Of a stretch of DNA of 64,000 nucleotides, positions 23,333 to 33,559 are shown piece after piece. Made by a program: the position numbers and the translations under genes. The notes beneath the pieces are model-generated. The model saw nothing but the letters and a program-made list of their open reading frames with translations, ran no database searches and was not told the origin of the DNA. The stretch comes from Breviolum minutum Mf 1.05b.01 (lineage: Eukaryota > Sar > Dinophyceae > Suessiales > Symbiodiniaceae), in contig DF241451.1 in NCBI GenBank assembly GCA_000507305.1, positions 1 to 64,000 on the forward strand, given 5' to 3'. Positions within the stretch are counted from its first letter, which is position 1, and each line of letters opens with the position of its first letter.

Positions 23333-24082
23333 TCAGGCCTGTGCTGCTGCCAATGCAGCCTTGGCTGCACGCTGCGTATCCTCCTTATCTTGCTTCCTTG
23401 GGAACACAACACCTTTGGGCGAAATGTACATTAAGCCCATCAAGCCAGAAAAGTCTGTCCCTTGATTAGCACGTCCAACATTCCTCTCGGTCTTCCCTGG
23501 CCATTTGCAGGCAAGGAGCTTCCGAGCCTTCGCCTCTTGTTGGCTTTCCTTGCGCGCTTCACGACGTTCAATTTCCAGGTCCACCTCTTTCTGCAGGTAT
23601 TGAAATCTTAGTACCTTGCGCTCTGGGGCAAAGGAGTGAATCGCGGTCGGAACGGAGTCAAAAGAGTGGCTGTCTCTGACTTTAGCGTGACGGTTCCTTG
23701 AAGTGTGTGGACAACTTTGTGGATTGGATGGGGCTATTGTAGCTGCATGCCAGTGGACCCTCGGCTTCACCGTGCCTGGGTGTAGCTGGCACGAACGTCG
23801 CTGGCACTGTAGGGCCCGCGCTTCTTGATGCCTGAGCCACCAAGCACGAGGTACAAGACACCAGTGGCTTCAACCCTGAATTGGAATGCACAACCAACAG
23901 CTCGTCAAATTATCATCTGATGGTACTAAGCAATGAGAGGATTGGGGGAAGGAAGAAAATTGATCAAAAACATTGCCTAGATGCCCATGACATTGCTGTG
24001 GTAGTTCTCCTCCATTTTCAAGTCGTGCTTCCGCTGGTTCAAGTCGTCCAGCGACAACTTCTGGAGGTTCTGAGGCTTTGTC
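23333..24082 (-). CDS. Three-exon gene, coiled-coil C-terminus, unknown
   Basis: Exons about 23985-24082 (NLQKLSLDDLNQRKHDLKME), 23776-23867 (TGVLYLVLGGSGIKKRGPYS...) and 23333-23590 (KEVDLEIERREARKESQQEA... to AALAAAQA, TGA). The second-to-third junction is CAG|GCACGG to CTGCAG|AAA, phase 0, so a GC-AG intron of 185 nt. The first junction, if ATGG|GCATCT to GAAG|CC, is also GC-AG and completes a GCC codon, but alternatives exist. The last exon is highly charged and helical, with a basic/acidic repeat pattern, then MYISPKGVVFPRKQDKED. It looks like a structural or RNA/ribosome-associated protein; no family assigned. Confidence 0.75.
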
Positions 24083-24727
24083 CTCAGACTGCTGGCTATG
24101 TTGCAAACAGAGCATTACTGCTGAGTGACCTGCTCTGTTTCGATGTCAGGCTCAAGCCGAAGTAGATAGTTGTCCCTTCCCAAGGTGTCATAGGGGCCAA
24201 AGGAAGGCGAAAAGTACATGAGAACACCCAACACCCTTCAGTAAGGGGGGAAGCTACATATTGTGGTCGAGTGACGCTCATGATTGCTCATGATGCTTCA
24301 TGAGATGCAGTTGTTGCCACACACTTTCAGGAAGAAGGTATATCAATTCATCAGTTAGTCCACTTAGCAGTAGCTCCCTTTACTCCACCCGTCAAGTCTG
24401 CAAAACCAAGAGTCTTTTTGGGCCGTGGCACCTCATCAATGTCCTAAGCCCAGTGAATCTGCAGAAAAATCCCCAAAGCCTGAGGGTGGTGAACCTTGTG
24501 ACTTGACATCAGAGGCTGAAAACGATGTGATAAACAACGAGTGTAAACATTCTTGCAGGATAATTCATGCACTTACACTCAATGACTGTACCTCCTATAC
24601 ACATGAGATCAATCGATTGATTCTCTATTTCAAGGACATCTCAACCATTCACCAAATCAACCAATCAACCAATCAACCAACCTTCAAACAAAGGTATCCA
24701 AAGGTGGATTCTCCATCGCCAAGGTGC

Positions 24728-24860
24728 CAGGCCACCACCACCGCCACCGCCACCGCCTCGCCGCGGCACGCCAGCTTTGTCAAGACCCTTCGGGGCGATG
24801 TAGTCGCCACCTGTCATGGTGCCAGCCCATTCTTTAAGGTGTATGCTGAAGCTTGAAAGG
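24728..24860 (-). CDS. Coding exon with poly-Gly run
   Basis: The minus frame reads HLKEWAGTMTGGDYIAPKGL, then DKAGVPRR followed by a run of nine glycines from a GGT/GGC tract, then LAPW. The codons before the glycine run are well mixed. A GC donor (CTTG|GCGATG) is possible. Family unknown. Confidence 0.55.
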
Positions 24861-25738
24861 GAGAATGATAAACCTGGAAACAGCAAATCATTTCCCAAAT
24901 GAAAACATCATTTCGAGCAAGTCACATTTTATGAGGCATACAGTATTCCTATGCACATATATAATATAAAAACATATACAGTAGATACATACACAGACGC
25001 ACAGGACTGGAATATATGGCAAAAAAATATATCCATTCTATATACTCACCCTGAAAATGTTGTTTCATGCCCCAGACTCTCAGTTTGCCCACCAAACTAC
25101 ACATCTGCGACAAGAAATGCCTTTTCACTGATCTGTTGGAGCCCATCACCTCCACATCCTTCTGGGCTGGATTATCCTAGATTCGTCATAGCCAAACGGC
25201 TGGAATCCTTACAGTAATACAAATTAGGTTGCAAGGGATAATCCTGGTAGAACGCCAGCCCATCCTACCCACCGCTCCGTGGCCCATCACCTCCATCATC
25301 TCCATTTTGTCGCTTCTTGCCCATGGCACGCCGGTGCTCGCCAGGACTAAGAAAAAAATTAAGTGCTCGAGCCGTGGCGAGCTCAAGAAGATCGACTTTT
25401 GAGGCCGTGGCCAGCGAGCCAATGATTACCAATGACTACGATGAATGACCAAAACCCATATCCAAGTGCAGTTCGTCGCCTGTGCACCTTACCGACTACA
25501 TGCCACAGGTCATGACACCGTGAAGAAGGCATCCGTTCCAAGCCACCTGCCTGTAGCTCCACTAGTCGTGCTGCAGCTTGTAGGGATGCAGGTGCTTTGG
25601 CACGGACGCGCACATACCGTTGCGTCCTGGAAGGCACTCTGTTGGTGCATCTTCATAAGCCCGAAAAGCCAGGTGAGGATACACCACGAACCTCTTGTCT
25701 GCCTGCTTTATGTACTTTCAATTTTGTAGGTGCTGTGC

Positions 25739-25884
25739 CTGAGTGTTCGTTATAGTTGGAAAAGTTTGCTCCTTCACCGAGTGCTGTCCTGAAATGCTGG
25801 AGTTGGATCGGCTCTCCAAAGCAAATGGGCCTCGTTTCGAGCATTCTCTCCAAGGCTTGTGTAACATTGCCGGTGCATAGCCCC
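25739..25884 (-). CDS. Internal exon with GC donor, unknown protein
   Basis: After GCAGTAG|GGG the frame reads GLCTGNVTQALERMLETRPI, then FGEPIQLQHFRTALGEGANF and ends AACGAACACTCAG|GCACAG, a GC donor. Very protein-like composition; helical. Exons at 25500-25590 (MPSSRCHDLWHVV, then GTAAGG) and about 25275-25350 (PGEHRRAMGKKRQNGDDGG) may belong to the same gene. Confidence 0.7.
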
Positions 25885-26171
25885 TACTGCGATGAAATGA
25901 GCACAGTAAAGTTTAAGTGGCCATGTGCATCAAAGACAGCATGAGACAGCCAGTGAATGTTCAAGGCTAAGATTCTCCATCTTGTACTTCTAGACATGTC
26001 TCAGGAAACATCCGGAGCAAGGGTCAGATTCCAAAAAACTAATACCATAATTGATGCAATTGACACGTCTCCTTTCAAAAACTCATTCACAGAAGAACTG
26101 TTGTTGAAATACAGTTGAAATACAGTTGAGATACAGTGAGATGACTCAATATATTAAGATACATCGAGATA

Positions 26172-26335
26172 TCAAGATAGCACATGTTTGGGACCGCCCA
26201 TTCCTACTATCCCAATGTGACTCTTCTCTAGCCTGGCACGACCACGTTGCTTCTTCAGGTTCACCTCGGCCTGCCGTTCTGAGCATTGCGGGTAACAACT
26301 GCTGGAGGCGTTGACAAGACCTGAAACACTGAAAT
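26172..26335 (-). CDS. Probable exon
   Basis: Minus frame NASSSCYPQCSERQAEVNL then KKQRGRARLEKSHIGIVGMG and a stop at 26172. Basic, short; boundaries unsure. Confidence 0.45.
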
Positions 26336-26689
26336 GACCAGTACATTGAAGATCGACCAGCTGATACAAATAATATACAAATAATATAAAGTGAAAAATT
26401 GAGCACCGCCGCTGTGGCTAATTGGCATGCTAAGGACCCTTATAGTAACCCTCTTCTCCACACCTCCATGTTGGCCCTTTCCTCCAAGCTCCGCAGCTGA
26501 GCCGCATAGTCTGAGTGGTGTAGGAAACATGCAACGTCAGATGGGGTCACAGGAAGTCACAAAGGCTTAGACTTAGTCTATCTTAGACTATCTTAGACTA
26601 GTGACTAGTGACTAAACTTTCTAAATGATGATTTCTTAAGTTGATGCACCTTCGACCTTCATATGACATCAGAGTTTGGAATGCCCGTG

Positions 26690-26855
26690 CCGCGCTTCAA
26701 GCGCCGAAGGGAAACACGTTCCAGTACCAGTTGGGCTCTTTGCCAAGAAACGTGCTGAATTGGGATCAATGCCCAGCTGGTTCAAGCGCTTCTTCTGTTT
26801 CTGCAGATCTTTTTGTGCATTGTAACCTCCGGTGCAACTGCACTCAAGTCACGGA
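26690..26855 (-). CDS. Coding exon, basic helical protein
   Basis: The frame reads GYNAQKDLQKQKKRLNQLGI then DPNSARFLAKSPTGTG. A donor GTACTGG follows SPTG. The upstream acceptor is probably GTGCAG or GGAG. The composition is strongly coding. The plus strand is also open here but poorer in character. Confidence 0.65.
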
Positions 26856-27619
26856 ACCCCAGGGCAGCACGCACACATACTGTAGGTGGGGGCTGTCCAG
26901 GCGGGTAGGGGCCCCCAAAAAAATGATTATTTCATTCTTTCAATGAAGGTGGGGTTGTCAAAGAGCATCTAGGAACCCAACCAACCCAAATATTTTTTCA
27001 CAAGGGAACCCCGTTGTCAAAGACTAGGCTCAATCATTTTGAGGGAGTTCCACCCAAAAATATATAGAAATTCAATCAATGCTCGAGCTCAAGGGCCAAT
27101 GCTGGGTTTACATTCTCAAAATGACTCAAGTCTCCAGCTATTGCAACTTGTGGACAACAAGGTTGGCTCCCCTCATAATGAAAATGACAAAACAATGCAT
27201 ATTTCGAAAATATCATTTGCACCGGTCTATAATCATTTTGACCCTTAATGAAACTTTAAAATCATTTTGGGATATTTTGGGCAAATTATTTTGGAACCAC
27301 CCCAAAAAAAAAGATTACCAAAGGTATCAGACATAGAATATGTGTAAAGAACAATGAATACACCAGGTTGGAACAGCTAGATGGCAGAACCACGCCAATG
27401 ATTCTGGAAATGAAGCCAAACAACACATGACCGAAGATAAAAAACATCAGCAACTATGCGTGCACGAAAACTTAGGAAGCGGCATCAAGACATGATTTAA
27501 AAACGACATGAGATGACAGACACGACAGAGACAAACAAAGTTACCTACATATATAATCTACTACATGGACCCAGGAGAGTGTGACACACGCATGTCACAG
27601 GCTGTGATCTGTAATCTGT

Positions 27620-28071
27620 GCACTTTAGATGGGGGAATACAGTAGGCGTCGAGATGTATCGGTCTGCAGTCTGGCAACTCAGCTGCTCCACTACGACAAA
27701 AATGAAATCTCTCACGTCCATCGTGCTTCCTTCAATGTCCTCAATGGGCTCAACCTGCTCAGACCCCGTTGCAGAAGTCAAGTTGGAAATCTTCTTCATC
27801 ACTTTGCACACTCCAACTTCAAAGAAGTGACATACAAATCATCGCCGCATGTCAGCCCTTACAAAAATTTCACCTTCTCCAGTAAATTGAAATTGAGTTG
27901 CTCTGGTGCAAACAGACCTTGATTCAGGAGTATTGCTGACCGGACTTGTGGGTCTCGCACTTTGAAGCTTTTAACATCATCTGCGACCATATGTTTGCAG
28001 CACCTCCAGCGTCGCATGCATGCCCAGGCCCCGAAGATAGCCTCGGGCAAAGATTGACACAATAGCATCAC
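27620..28071 (-). CDS. Two exons joined in phase, unknown protein
   Basis: The first exon (about 27878-28071) reads SLPEAIFGAWACMRRWRCC... VRDPQVRSAILLNQGLFAPE and ends GAGAAG|GTGAAA. The second reads KISNLTSATGSEQVEPIEDI, then MDVRDFIFVVVEQLSCQTAD. Splicing GAGAAG to ATGAAG|AAG is phase 0. Soluble, mixed composition; no domain recognised. Confidence 0.65.
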
Positions 28072-28079
28072 AATAGCAT

Positions 28080-28790
28080 CACCAAGTCAAGTCCATGAGA
28101 GTGAAGAAATTTCAATCTATGCCATCAACATCAATCAACCAATCAACATCATCTACTATGTCAATGAGTAGGCACATGTAGGCACAAATATTTACACATG
28201 GGCAACCACAACTCCACCAGCTGCCGAGGTGCCAGTGGTTTGCTGGTTGGCACTCTCGCCATCAAAGGCATCATCATGGAGGTGACACTTCAGCAACACT
28301 AAGTCGCCTGCAAAAAAGCGAGGTCTCCGTTCCAGCATGAGGAAACACTTGGCATGCTCTTGTCCCCTTCAGGTACCTGGGAGTTCCCTTAGCACAAGCT
28401 ACCTAGGATCATATCTCAGGATCCAGTTGCATACACATGTGGTTGAAACCCCCCACAAATGAACTTTCTGAAGGCTGGCTCTTTCCCCTGAAGCAACTGC
28501 AGGATGCGAACGAGGTGAAAGAAACCAATGCAGCGACTTCGCCTGTGTGTAACCATTCCTCAGCAACAGCAGCAAGACCAAAATGCTAGACCACTTTGAG
28601 AAAAGCACAGTACAGAAGTTTCAAAAACTTATGCGCCCTAGGCCCTAGCATGCATATTTGTAGCAATCTGCGGAAAGTGATCCATGAGCTTGCTTGCTGG
28701 GCTTTCTTCACTTCACATCTGCTGCTTACCATGGGGTGTGACTGGAATTCAGAAGGTTCAGTAGCCAAGTCTCAGCCGAATTCTGGCCTC
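28080..28790. other. No supported gene
   Basis: Low-coding sequence with short CA-rich and CATCA-rich stretches. A weak minus frame at 28586-28768 is not supported by splice sites. Confidence 0.4.
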
Positions 28791-28799
28791 GGACACCTG

Positions 28800-28905
28800 G
28801 TCGGGTCTCCTCCTTGTCCTCACCTGGCACCAGTCGAACTGTCAAGGGGTCACTCGTGGACATTGGTTTCAGCCTGGCGGCATCAAACACTATGGAAACA
28901 ATCAA
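28800..28905 (-). CDS. Probable minus exon
   Basis: The minus frame reads VFDAARLKPMSTSDPLTVRL then VPGEDKEETRP and meets GTGTCCG. A plus-strand frame of 252 codons runs across the same DNA but is convincing only near its 3' end. Confidence 0.5.
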
Positions 28906-29095
28906 AACAGCGCATGGGTTTTCCGCCTTCTGCCATCGGGACTCAGAGGCCTGGACGTGGAAGCCATGTACGCAAATATAACTGCGACGAAATGCATCGA
29001 AGGATTTCCGGCAAATTACCGCCCAACAAAAATCAAAATGACTGGCGACAAGCGTATACATCATACAGGATATTATTATTGTGTTCATTTCAGCC

Positions 29096-29203
29096 AGACC
29101 TGCGCGATTTCAGCAAGGGCTGGATGCTCGGCCATGGCACGCAGCAGCAAATTCAAGAAATGCAGCAGGGCGGCTTCCCTGGTTGTACTAACGTTCAAAT
29201 GAT
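29096..29203 (+). CDS. Plus-strand coding exon
   Basis: After a pyrimidine-rich TTATTATTGTGTTCATTTCAG the frame reads PDLRDFSKGWMLGHGTQQQI then QEMQQGGFPGCTNVQM, and meets a possible donor near GTCAGTAGG. Well-mixed codons. It may be the first visible exon of the plus gene ending near 29,983. Confidence 0.65.
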
Positions 29204-29430
29204 TGTCAGTAGGTTGCTGAGGTGTGAAAGTAGGGTCTTTCACAAGTGCGTGGGGGGGGGGGGCACGCCCAAGCGAGGGTTCTCGATCCTGGAGCTGATG
29301 GGTAGGGTGTGGCTCTGTTTTTCAAGACCTTTCGATTCATACTTCCTAATTTAGTATCACCTTTTGTGAGTTGCAAGTTGCATCAAACTCTGTTTGATAG
29401 CTGCCTCTTGACTCGGAGACCATTTTCAAC

Positions 29431-29580
29431 TTGCCATTTGCCGAAATCAAAATGAATACCAGAAACACCTCCTACAAAATACTACCAAAGGATGAGGCAG
29501 AGGGGCCGTGCGGAAGACAAAGTCAAGCATTGCATGCAGACTTCATGACCGGGATCGATCTGCCGAGGTTGCCCAATCCA
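29431..29580 (+). CDS. Plus-strand exon with strong donor
   Basis: The frame carries KMNTRNTSYKILPKDEAEGP then SQALHADFMTGIDLPRLPNP and ends CCA|GTAAGC. An ATG at 29452 with a purine at -3 could be a start codon; alternatively the exon begins after an acceptor further up. Confidence 0.65.
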
Positions 29581-29775
29581 GTAAGCTGCTCCTCCCCTTG
29601 CTTCTTGACTGACGACATCTTCTCTATGCTACACCAACTGCACAAGATTCATGAATTTGCTGAAGGACACGTCTGTTGCATTAGCTCTGCCTAACTTCGG
29701 CGTATGATTCTCATGAGTCTTCCACATTTCGGCTCACCCGTCATCACCTGACAACCCCTCCCATGCCACGCAGCC

Positions 29776-29983
29776 ACGCACCCTTTTCACACCTCCGTAT
29801 CGGGCTCCAGCACCCCACGATCTCGTCCTTTTGCGAAGCGCTGGCGTTCGCGCCGCACGGGGACGCCTTCAGCAGCCCAGGGCTTGGCGACCTCCACCAG
29901 CTCCCGTCGAGGCCAAGTTTCAAAGCGAGCGCAGCCCCACATGACCAACAAAGTCAAAATCCAATGCAAAAGGAAGTTCTGAA
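29776..29983 (+). CDS. Basic Ser/Arg-rich terminal exon (plus)
   Basis: After CACGCAG the plus frame reads VSGSSTPRSRPFAKRWRSRR then QVSKRAQPHMTNKVKIQCK and ends in TGA near 29983. An Arg/Ser-rich C-terminus would suit a nucleic-acid-binding protein. The minus strand is also open here (RRERQRFAKGRDRGVLEPDT), so the strand is not certain. If this is right, its end comes close to the minus gene ending at 29920, and the two overlap tail to tail. Confidence 0.45.
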
Positions 29984-30996
29984 TGGCAGGGATGCGGGAT
30001 AGACCACGTAGCCTTAGCACTGCTTCGGAATATGACTGAGCAGATTCTACAATGGACGTCCCTTTTCGTCCCTTTCAATCTAGCTCCGGCCATGATTCCT
30101 TTCAACATGCAACACATCAACACGTATCCATGAATGACCACCCCCAATTCAAACCACACTTGGCATTGGGCATCTTGCATGCCAAGATGCTGGGAAGCTT
30201 TGCCAGCTTTGGTGGTCCGCTTCTCCGGCACGTCCAACATGCTGTCCTCCGTGGCACAGCCGAACTGCACATCTGCGATGTCTCCAATGGTGCCAGAAAA
30301 TGCTGAAAGCGCGCCGCAAAAACCTGCAGGATTTGGAAGGAGATTCATACTTTGAAGATGTAACAGCAGTACACACAAAACATTCCAGCCATGATGAGGC
30401 GTGAGGGTCAAACAAGCCAAACTCTTGGAGACAAGTAGCTACTCACAAATTTGGACCGAAGGAAATCGCTAGTGCTTGGGGTTGGGCTCTCCACCGCGTC
30501 CACTGCTGCATCGATGCCCTGGGATCCAAGGGTGGTCAGGCAATGCGATTGTGTACCGATTCTCAGAGGTTGGTGGCTTCAACCAACCGACAGGATCGAC
30601 ACATCGGACTGCTTGTCTACCCTTACTTTCCCTGAGAAACATCACCAAGAAACGTCCGCTGGAAAACTCTAAGACTGCAAAGACATTGAGGGCTCGACCC
30701 AGCACTACTACCGCATTGCAAAAAATATGCCTAGGTACCCCTCTTGGCAACAGGGGTATTAAGTAAACGGCCCATTACCCGAGACTTGACTCACCTACCT
30801 ATAAGGTGATGCAGGTGGCCTATACCGATCTTTGATATGAAATTGCATCGCCCAAGGGGCTCGCGAGGCGTAGGCCAAAAGGCAGGCCAACAGGTTCACC
30901 AGCAATCTGCACGCAGGCCGCTCCTGGCATTCAAAACGTCCACAGAAAAACGTCGCCACGGCTGCGCCACACACGCTCATCGCGATTCCACAAAGC
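29920..30996 (-). CDS. Multi-pass membrane protein with FLUC/CrcB-like motif
   Basis: Exons 30799-30996, 30627-30730, 30443-30502 and 29920-30323 (TGA) join with matching phase at all three junctions (TATAG|GTAGGT to CCTAG|G; GAAA|GTAAGG to CAGCAG|TG; GTGA|GTAGCT to CTGCAG|GT). Introns are 68, 124 and 119 nt. Hydrophobic segments: CGIAMSVCGAAVATFF, RLLVNLLACLLAYAS, IFCNAVVVLGRALNVFAVLE, and one near VVIHGYVLMCCML. The fourth exon begins with FCGALSAFSGTIGDI, which resembles the GFCGGLTTFSTF signature of CrcB/FLUC fluoride channels (FEX in eukaryotes), but the second Phe is absent. The Asn in LLVNLLA could match the pore Asn. The spacing between these motifs is larger than in FLUC, so the assignment is tentative. 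The gene continues upstream, perhaps with the membrane exons at 31.4-32.6 kb. Confidence 0.6.
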
Positions 30997-31079
30997 CTTG
31001 GGATTTCAATGGAAGGAAGATTTCGGGCAATGGAACGCACTTGAGGATTGGGTCTGCAGTGTTTTGTGGGTGAACCAGA

Positions 31080-31200
31080 CTTGAGCCACCGTCGAACCAA
31101 CATGAACCAAAGCGTTTTGCTGCCTTGATGGGGGATTCTGCTCCAAGAGAACGCCACAACTTCAAGAAGCCTGGCCCTGTTACACTCCGTTGAGTCTTGC
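31080..31200 (-). CDS. Probable exon between membrane exons
   Basis: The minus frame GPGFLKLWRSLGAESPIKAA then KRFGSCWFDGGSSL meets CTG|GTTCACCC. A second frame over the same DNA runs into the next exon. One of the two is right; the first has the better donor. Confidence 0.45.
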
Positions 31201-31409
31201 TTTGACGTGTTCCACAGTTTCTTATGGCTTGACTCCTGCCCTCATGCTCGACAAGATGCAATCCAATCAGGAAGGGAGGACATTCCAAAATGATCCAGCC
31301 ATTGTACCTTAGACTCTTAGACCAATGAGCAGTGAGAATGAGCAAAAACCTTGGAAAAACTCCTTTTTACAGGAATTCTACCGATAGCCTGATCTGTCTG
31401 GTTACGTCA

Positions 31410-31620
31410 TCAATACGAACCTTCAAAGCCAAAACTTGGGCCTTGGTACTGCAGTCTGGGCAAGGCCACCCTGGGGCGCAGCTCAGGCTCCGCCATATCC
31501 AGTGGCAAGGGTGGTAGGGCAGCATGACCGCCCCTAAAAGCCAGCACCATTGTGATGAAGGGCCCCGCCACCATGGGCCTCAGATTGGCCCAACCAACAT
31601 GTCGTTTTGCAAAATCACTT
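31410..31620 (-). CDS. Membrane-type coding exon
   Basis: The minus frame reads FAKRHVGWANLRPMVAGPF, then ITMVLAFRGGHAALPPLPL and DMAEPELRPRVALPRLQYQG. One probable membrane helix. Exon ends not fixed. Confidence 0.5.
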
Positions 31621-31676
31621 TTCAAAAGATTGAAGCCGTGAGCCGAAGCTCAGATACTTCATGAAATTTAAAACTT

Positions 31677-31937
31677 GTGAGGGCGAATGCGCGATGGTTT
31701 TCTGCTGACCTCTCGTTTGCTGACAAGCTGCAAGAAGATAGCCACCAACACAGTAGCACGGGCAAATTTGTGCCAGTTTTCTGCAAAACGTACGACGGAA
31801 GGCCAGTCGCGCTTGAAGCAAAGACGTCCCGTGCGGCTGCCCCAGAGGTAAAAGAGAAGGCCTCTGCTTCTGCGAATGGTGGAGCCAATTCGAAACTGAA
31901 AAGCGAGAAGGATCAAATAGTTTTATTTTACGACTAA
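31677..31937 (-). CDS. Exon candidate, strand uncertain
   Basis: The minus frame (FAEAEAFSFTSGAAARDVFA, then LPVLLCWWLSSCSLSANER) continues the membrane-protein character of the flanking minus exons. The plus strand is open too, with a Lys/Ala-rich sequence (EAKTSRAAAPEVKEKASASA) that is also credible, and it continues at 32011-32211. I favour minus because both neighbours on that strand are hydrophobic. Confidence 0.4.
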
Positions 31938-32021
31938 TTTTCACGATTGATGGGGCCCATCAGGCGGGAGATAGGCTCCTCGCAGCTATTGTAACCCTCC
32001 TTGTGACAACTTGAAACTTGT

Positions 32022-32303
32022 TCAAAAACATGGAAAAGTGACAGCCAAGAAGCCTAAGATCATATTTGACAATGAAAAGATGGCTCCAAACCACAAGGAG
32101 TTCAAGCCCAGAGGTAGGCCACTGGCGCTTCCACTCACTCCTGGGAAGGAGGTCGCCACACTCAGCGCTCCCGCGCTGAAGGCCTCCGCTGTCACGAAGA
32201 CCAAAAGGTGATCTTTTTGACTCCAACGAATGGTCTGTGAGAGCAGCCTGGTGGCCTTGAAGAATCCTGCCAGCACAACTGCGCAAGTGGATGAGATGGA
32301 CAT
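32022..32303 (-). CDS. Hydrophobic coding exon
   Basis: The minus frame reads CAVVLAGFFKATRLLSQTIR, DHLLVFVTAEAFSAGALSVA, then WFGAIFSLSNMILGFLAVTF and TGA at 32022. At least two membrane helices. Codon use is strongly coding (CTG, GTG, GCC). It could be the C-terminal exon of one gene or an internal exon of the membrane gene downstream. Confidence 0.55.
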   Translation of the reverse strand: MSISSTCAVVLAGFFKATRLLSQTIRWSQKDHLLVFVTAEAFSAGALSVATSFPGVSGSASGLPLGLNSLWFGAIFSLSNMILGFLAVTFPCF

Positions 32304-32328
32304 GAGACATGAGACATGCTGATTGCTT

Positions 32329-32583
32329 TTAACTCTTTACTTTCGTGGTAGATGTGTTTGTCCTTCGCTTGCAAACAACCCGGCCTTCAAGAAAGGTGCC
32401 ACCCAAATTCATGACCAAGGTCAGCAAAATGAGCAGCCACTCCGGAGGCGGCTGCCAAAGCCCATCACGACGTGAACACACCACAGATGGCAGAATCAAG
32501 TTCAAAACCACTTCGGCAGCAGCTGCACTTTCCACCAGGGAGTACCAAAAAGAATCCTTGGTCTGGGATTTAAGTTCACGCAT
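32329..32583 (-). CDS. Coding exon with membrane helix
   Basis: The minus frame reads WYSLVESAAAAEVVLNLILP, then DGLWQPPPEWLLILLTLVMN and GGTFLEGRVVCKRR. One or two helices. It probably precedes the 32022-32303 exon. The plus strand is open with a less natural composition. Confidence 0.55.
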   Translation of the reverse strand: MRELKSQTKDSFWYSLVESAAAAEVVLNLILPSVVCSRRDGLWQPPPEWLLILLTLVMNLGGTFLEGRVVCKRRTNTSTTKVKS

Positions 32584-32829
32584 GCGACTGAACTAATAAG
32601 TTTAGTTTAGTTAGTTGATGTATTTTTGATGCACTTGTCGGGTACCACTCAAATTATTCATTCATGATGGGATGCAGCAGGAATGTTGGCATCGAAAAGT
32701 TCCACTAGAAGCTTGTGCAAATTTCTTTGTCAACACACACAAGTACCGATGGATACAGTACAAATCGCAATCAGGGCATTTCTATTTTGGATCCTAACTG
32801 ATGCTAATCCAGTCCAAGTGCTCTGCCAC

Positions 32830-32900
32830 TCCTGGACTCCACTTTGGGATGTTCATCGGTCTCCGCGATGTTTCGAAGTTTTATCTCCTGTGCACATCGC
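32830..32900 (-). CDS. Small exon candidate
   Basis: The minus frame reads NFETSRRPMNIPKWSPGVAE then HLDWIS. Short but natural; splice limits not fixed. Confidence 0.35.
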
Positions 32901-33111
32901 AGGCACGTGCTCCAAAAAGACTAGCGTCACTTGCGTGGTGGGCCTTATGGCCTTATGGCCTTGGAGGTGCTGGGTGTGTATGTCCTTGAAAATCATCCAA
33001 GAACGAGGAGTGGAGAAAGAAATCATGCTTAATCCTTTCCATCCATTGATATGATATGTCAAGTGCCAAGCTTTTATGCTAAATATCAAATTAAGAACCG
33101 GCGCCCATCTT

Positions 33112-33551
33112 TCAGCAGAGCTCCTTGGGCTGGTCATCCATGCGCTCAAAGTAGGAAACGTGGATGCTGGATCCTTCAGGGCTCCATTTAGCTGCAACTG
33201 GAAACTTCTTTTCTAAAAAGCTCCGTTGGAAGAATGCAACAAATCAAAAGAGGAAAACCGGGTTCCCTTGGACTCATCCGAATCCAGCAATCCAATAATC
33301 CAGCCTTCCAATTCCCTCGACTCTCTGGGCTCGGTGCCATCCCGTTCCTCCGAGCGCGACCGGCGACGTGGAGGGACCCGGAGGTCATCGTCCATGGCAG
33401 CTGGCAGGGGCTCCGGGGGCACCAACTCGACAGCCCAAGTTATGTCCAGCTCAAAAGCTACGTGTTGAGTTTTCAGCAACTTCGGATGTTCAGTTTCTGT
33501 TTTTGAATGACAAAAATTGGTGTCAAAAGGTTTCAAGGACTGTTCAGTCAA
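33112..33551 (-). CDS. Two-exon gene end, likely GA-AG intron
   Basis: Exon from about 33551 down to 33266 carries ELVPPEPLPAAMDDDLRVPP, RRRSRSEERDGTEPRESREL and IIGLLDSDESK. The terminal exon 33112-33212 reads KKFPVAAKWSPEGSSIHVSY and ends MDDQPKELC, TGA. There is no GT or GC donor in phase. AAGG|GAACCC to TTTTTAG|AA gives a GAA codon and a 53-nt intron rich in pyrimidines, as expected for the GA-AG introns known from dinoflagellates. The Arg/Ser/Glu-rich tract suggests a nuclear or RNA-associated protein. Confidence 0.75.
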
Positions 33552-33559
33552 ACGGCATT

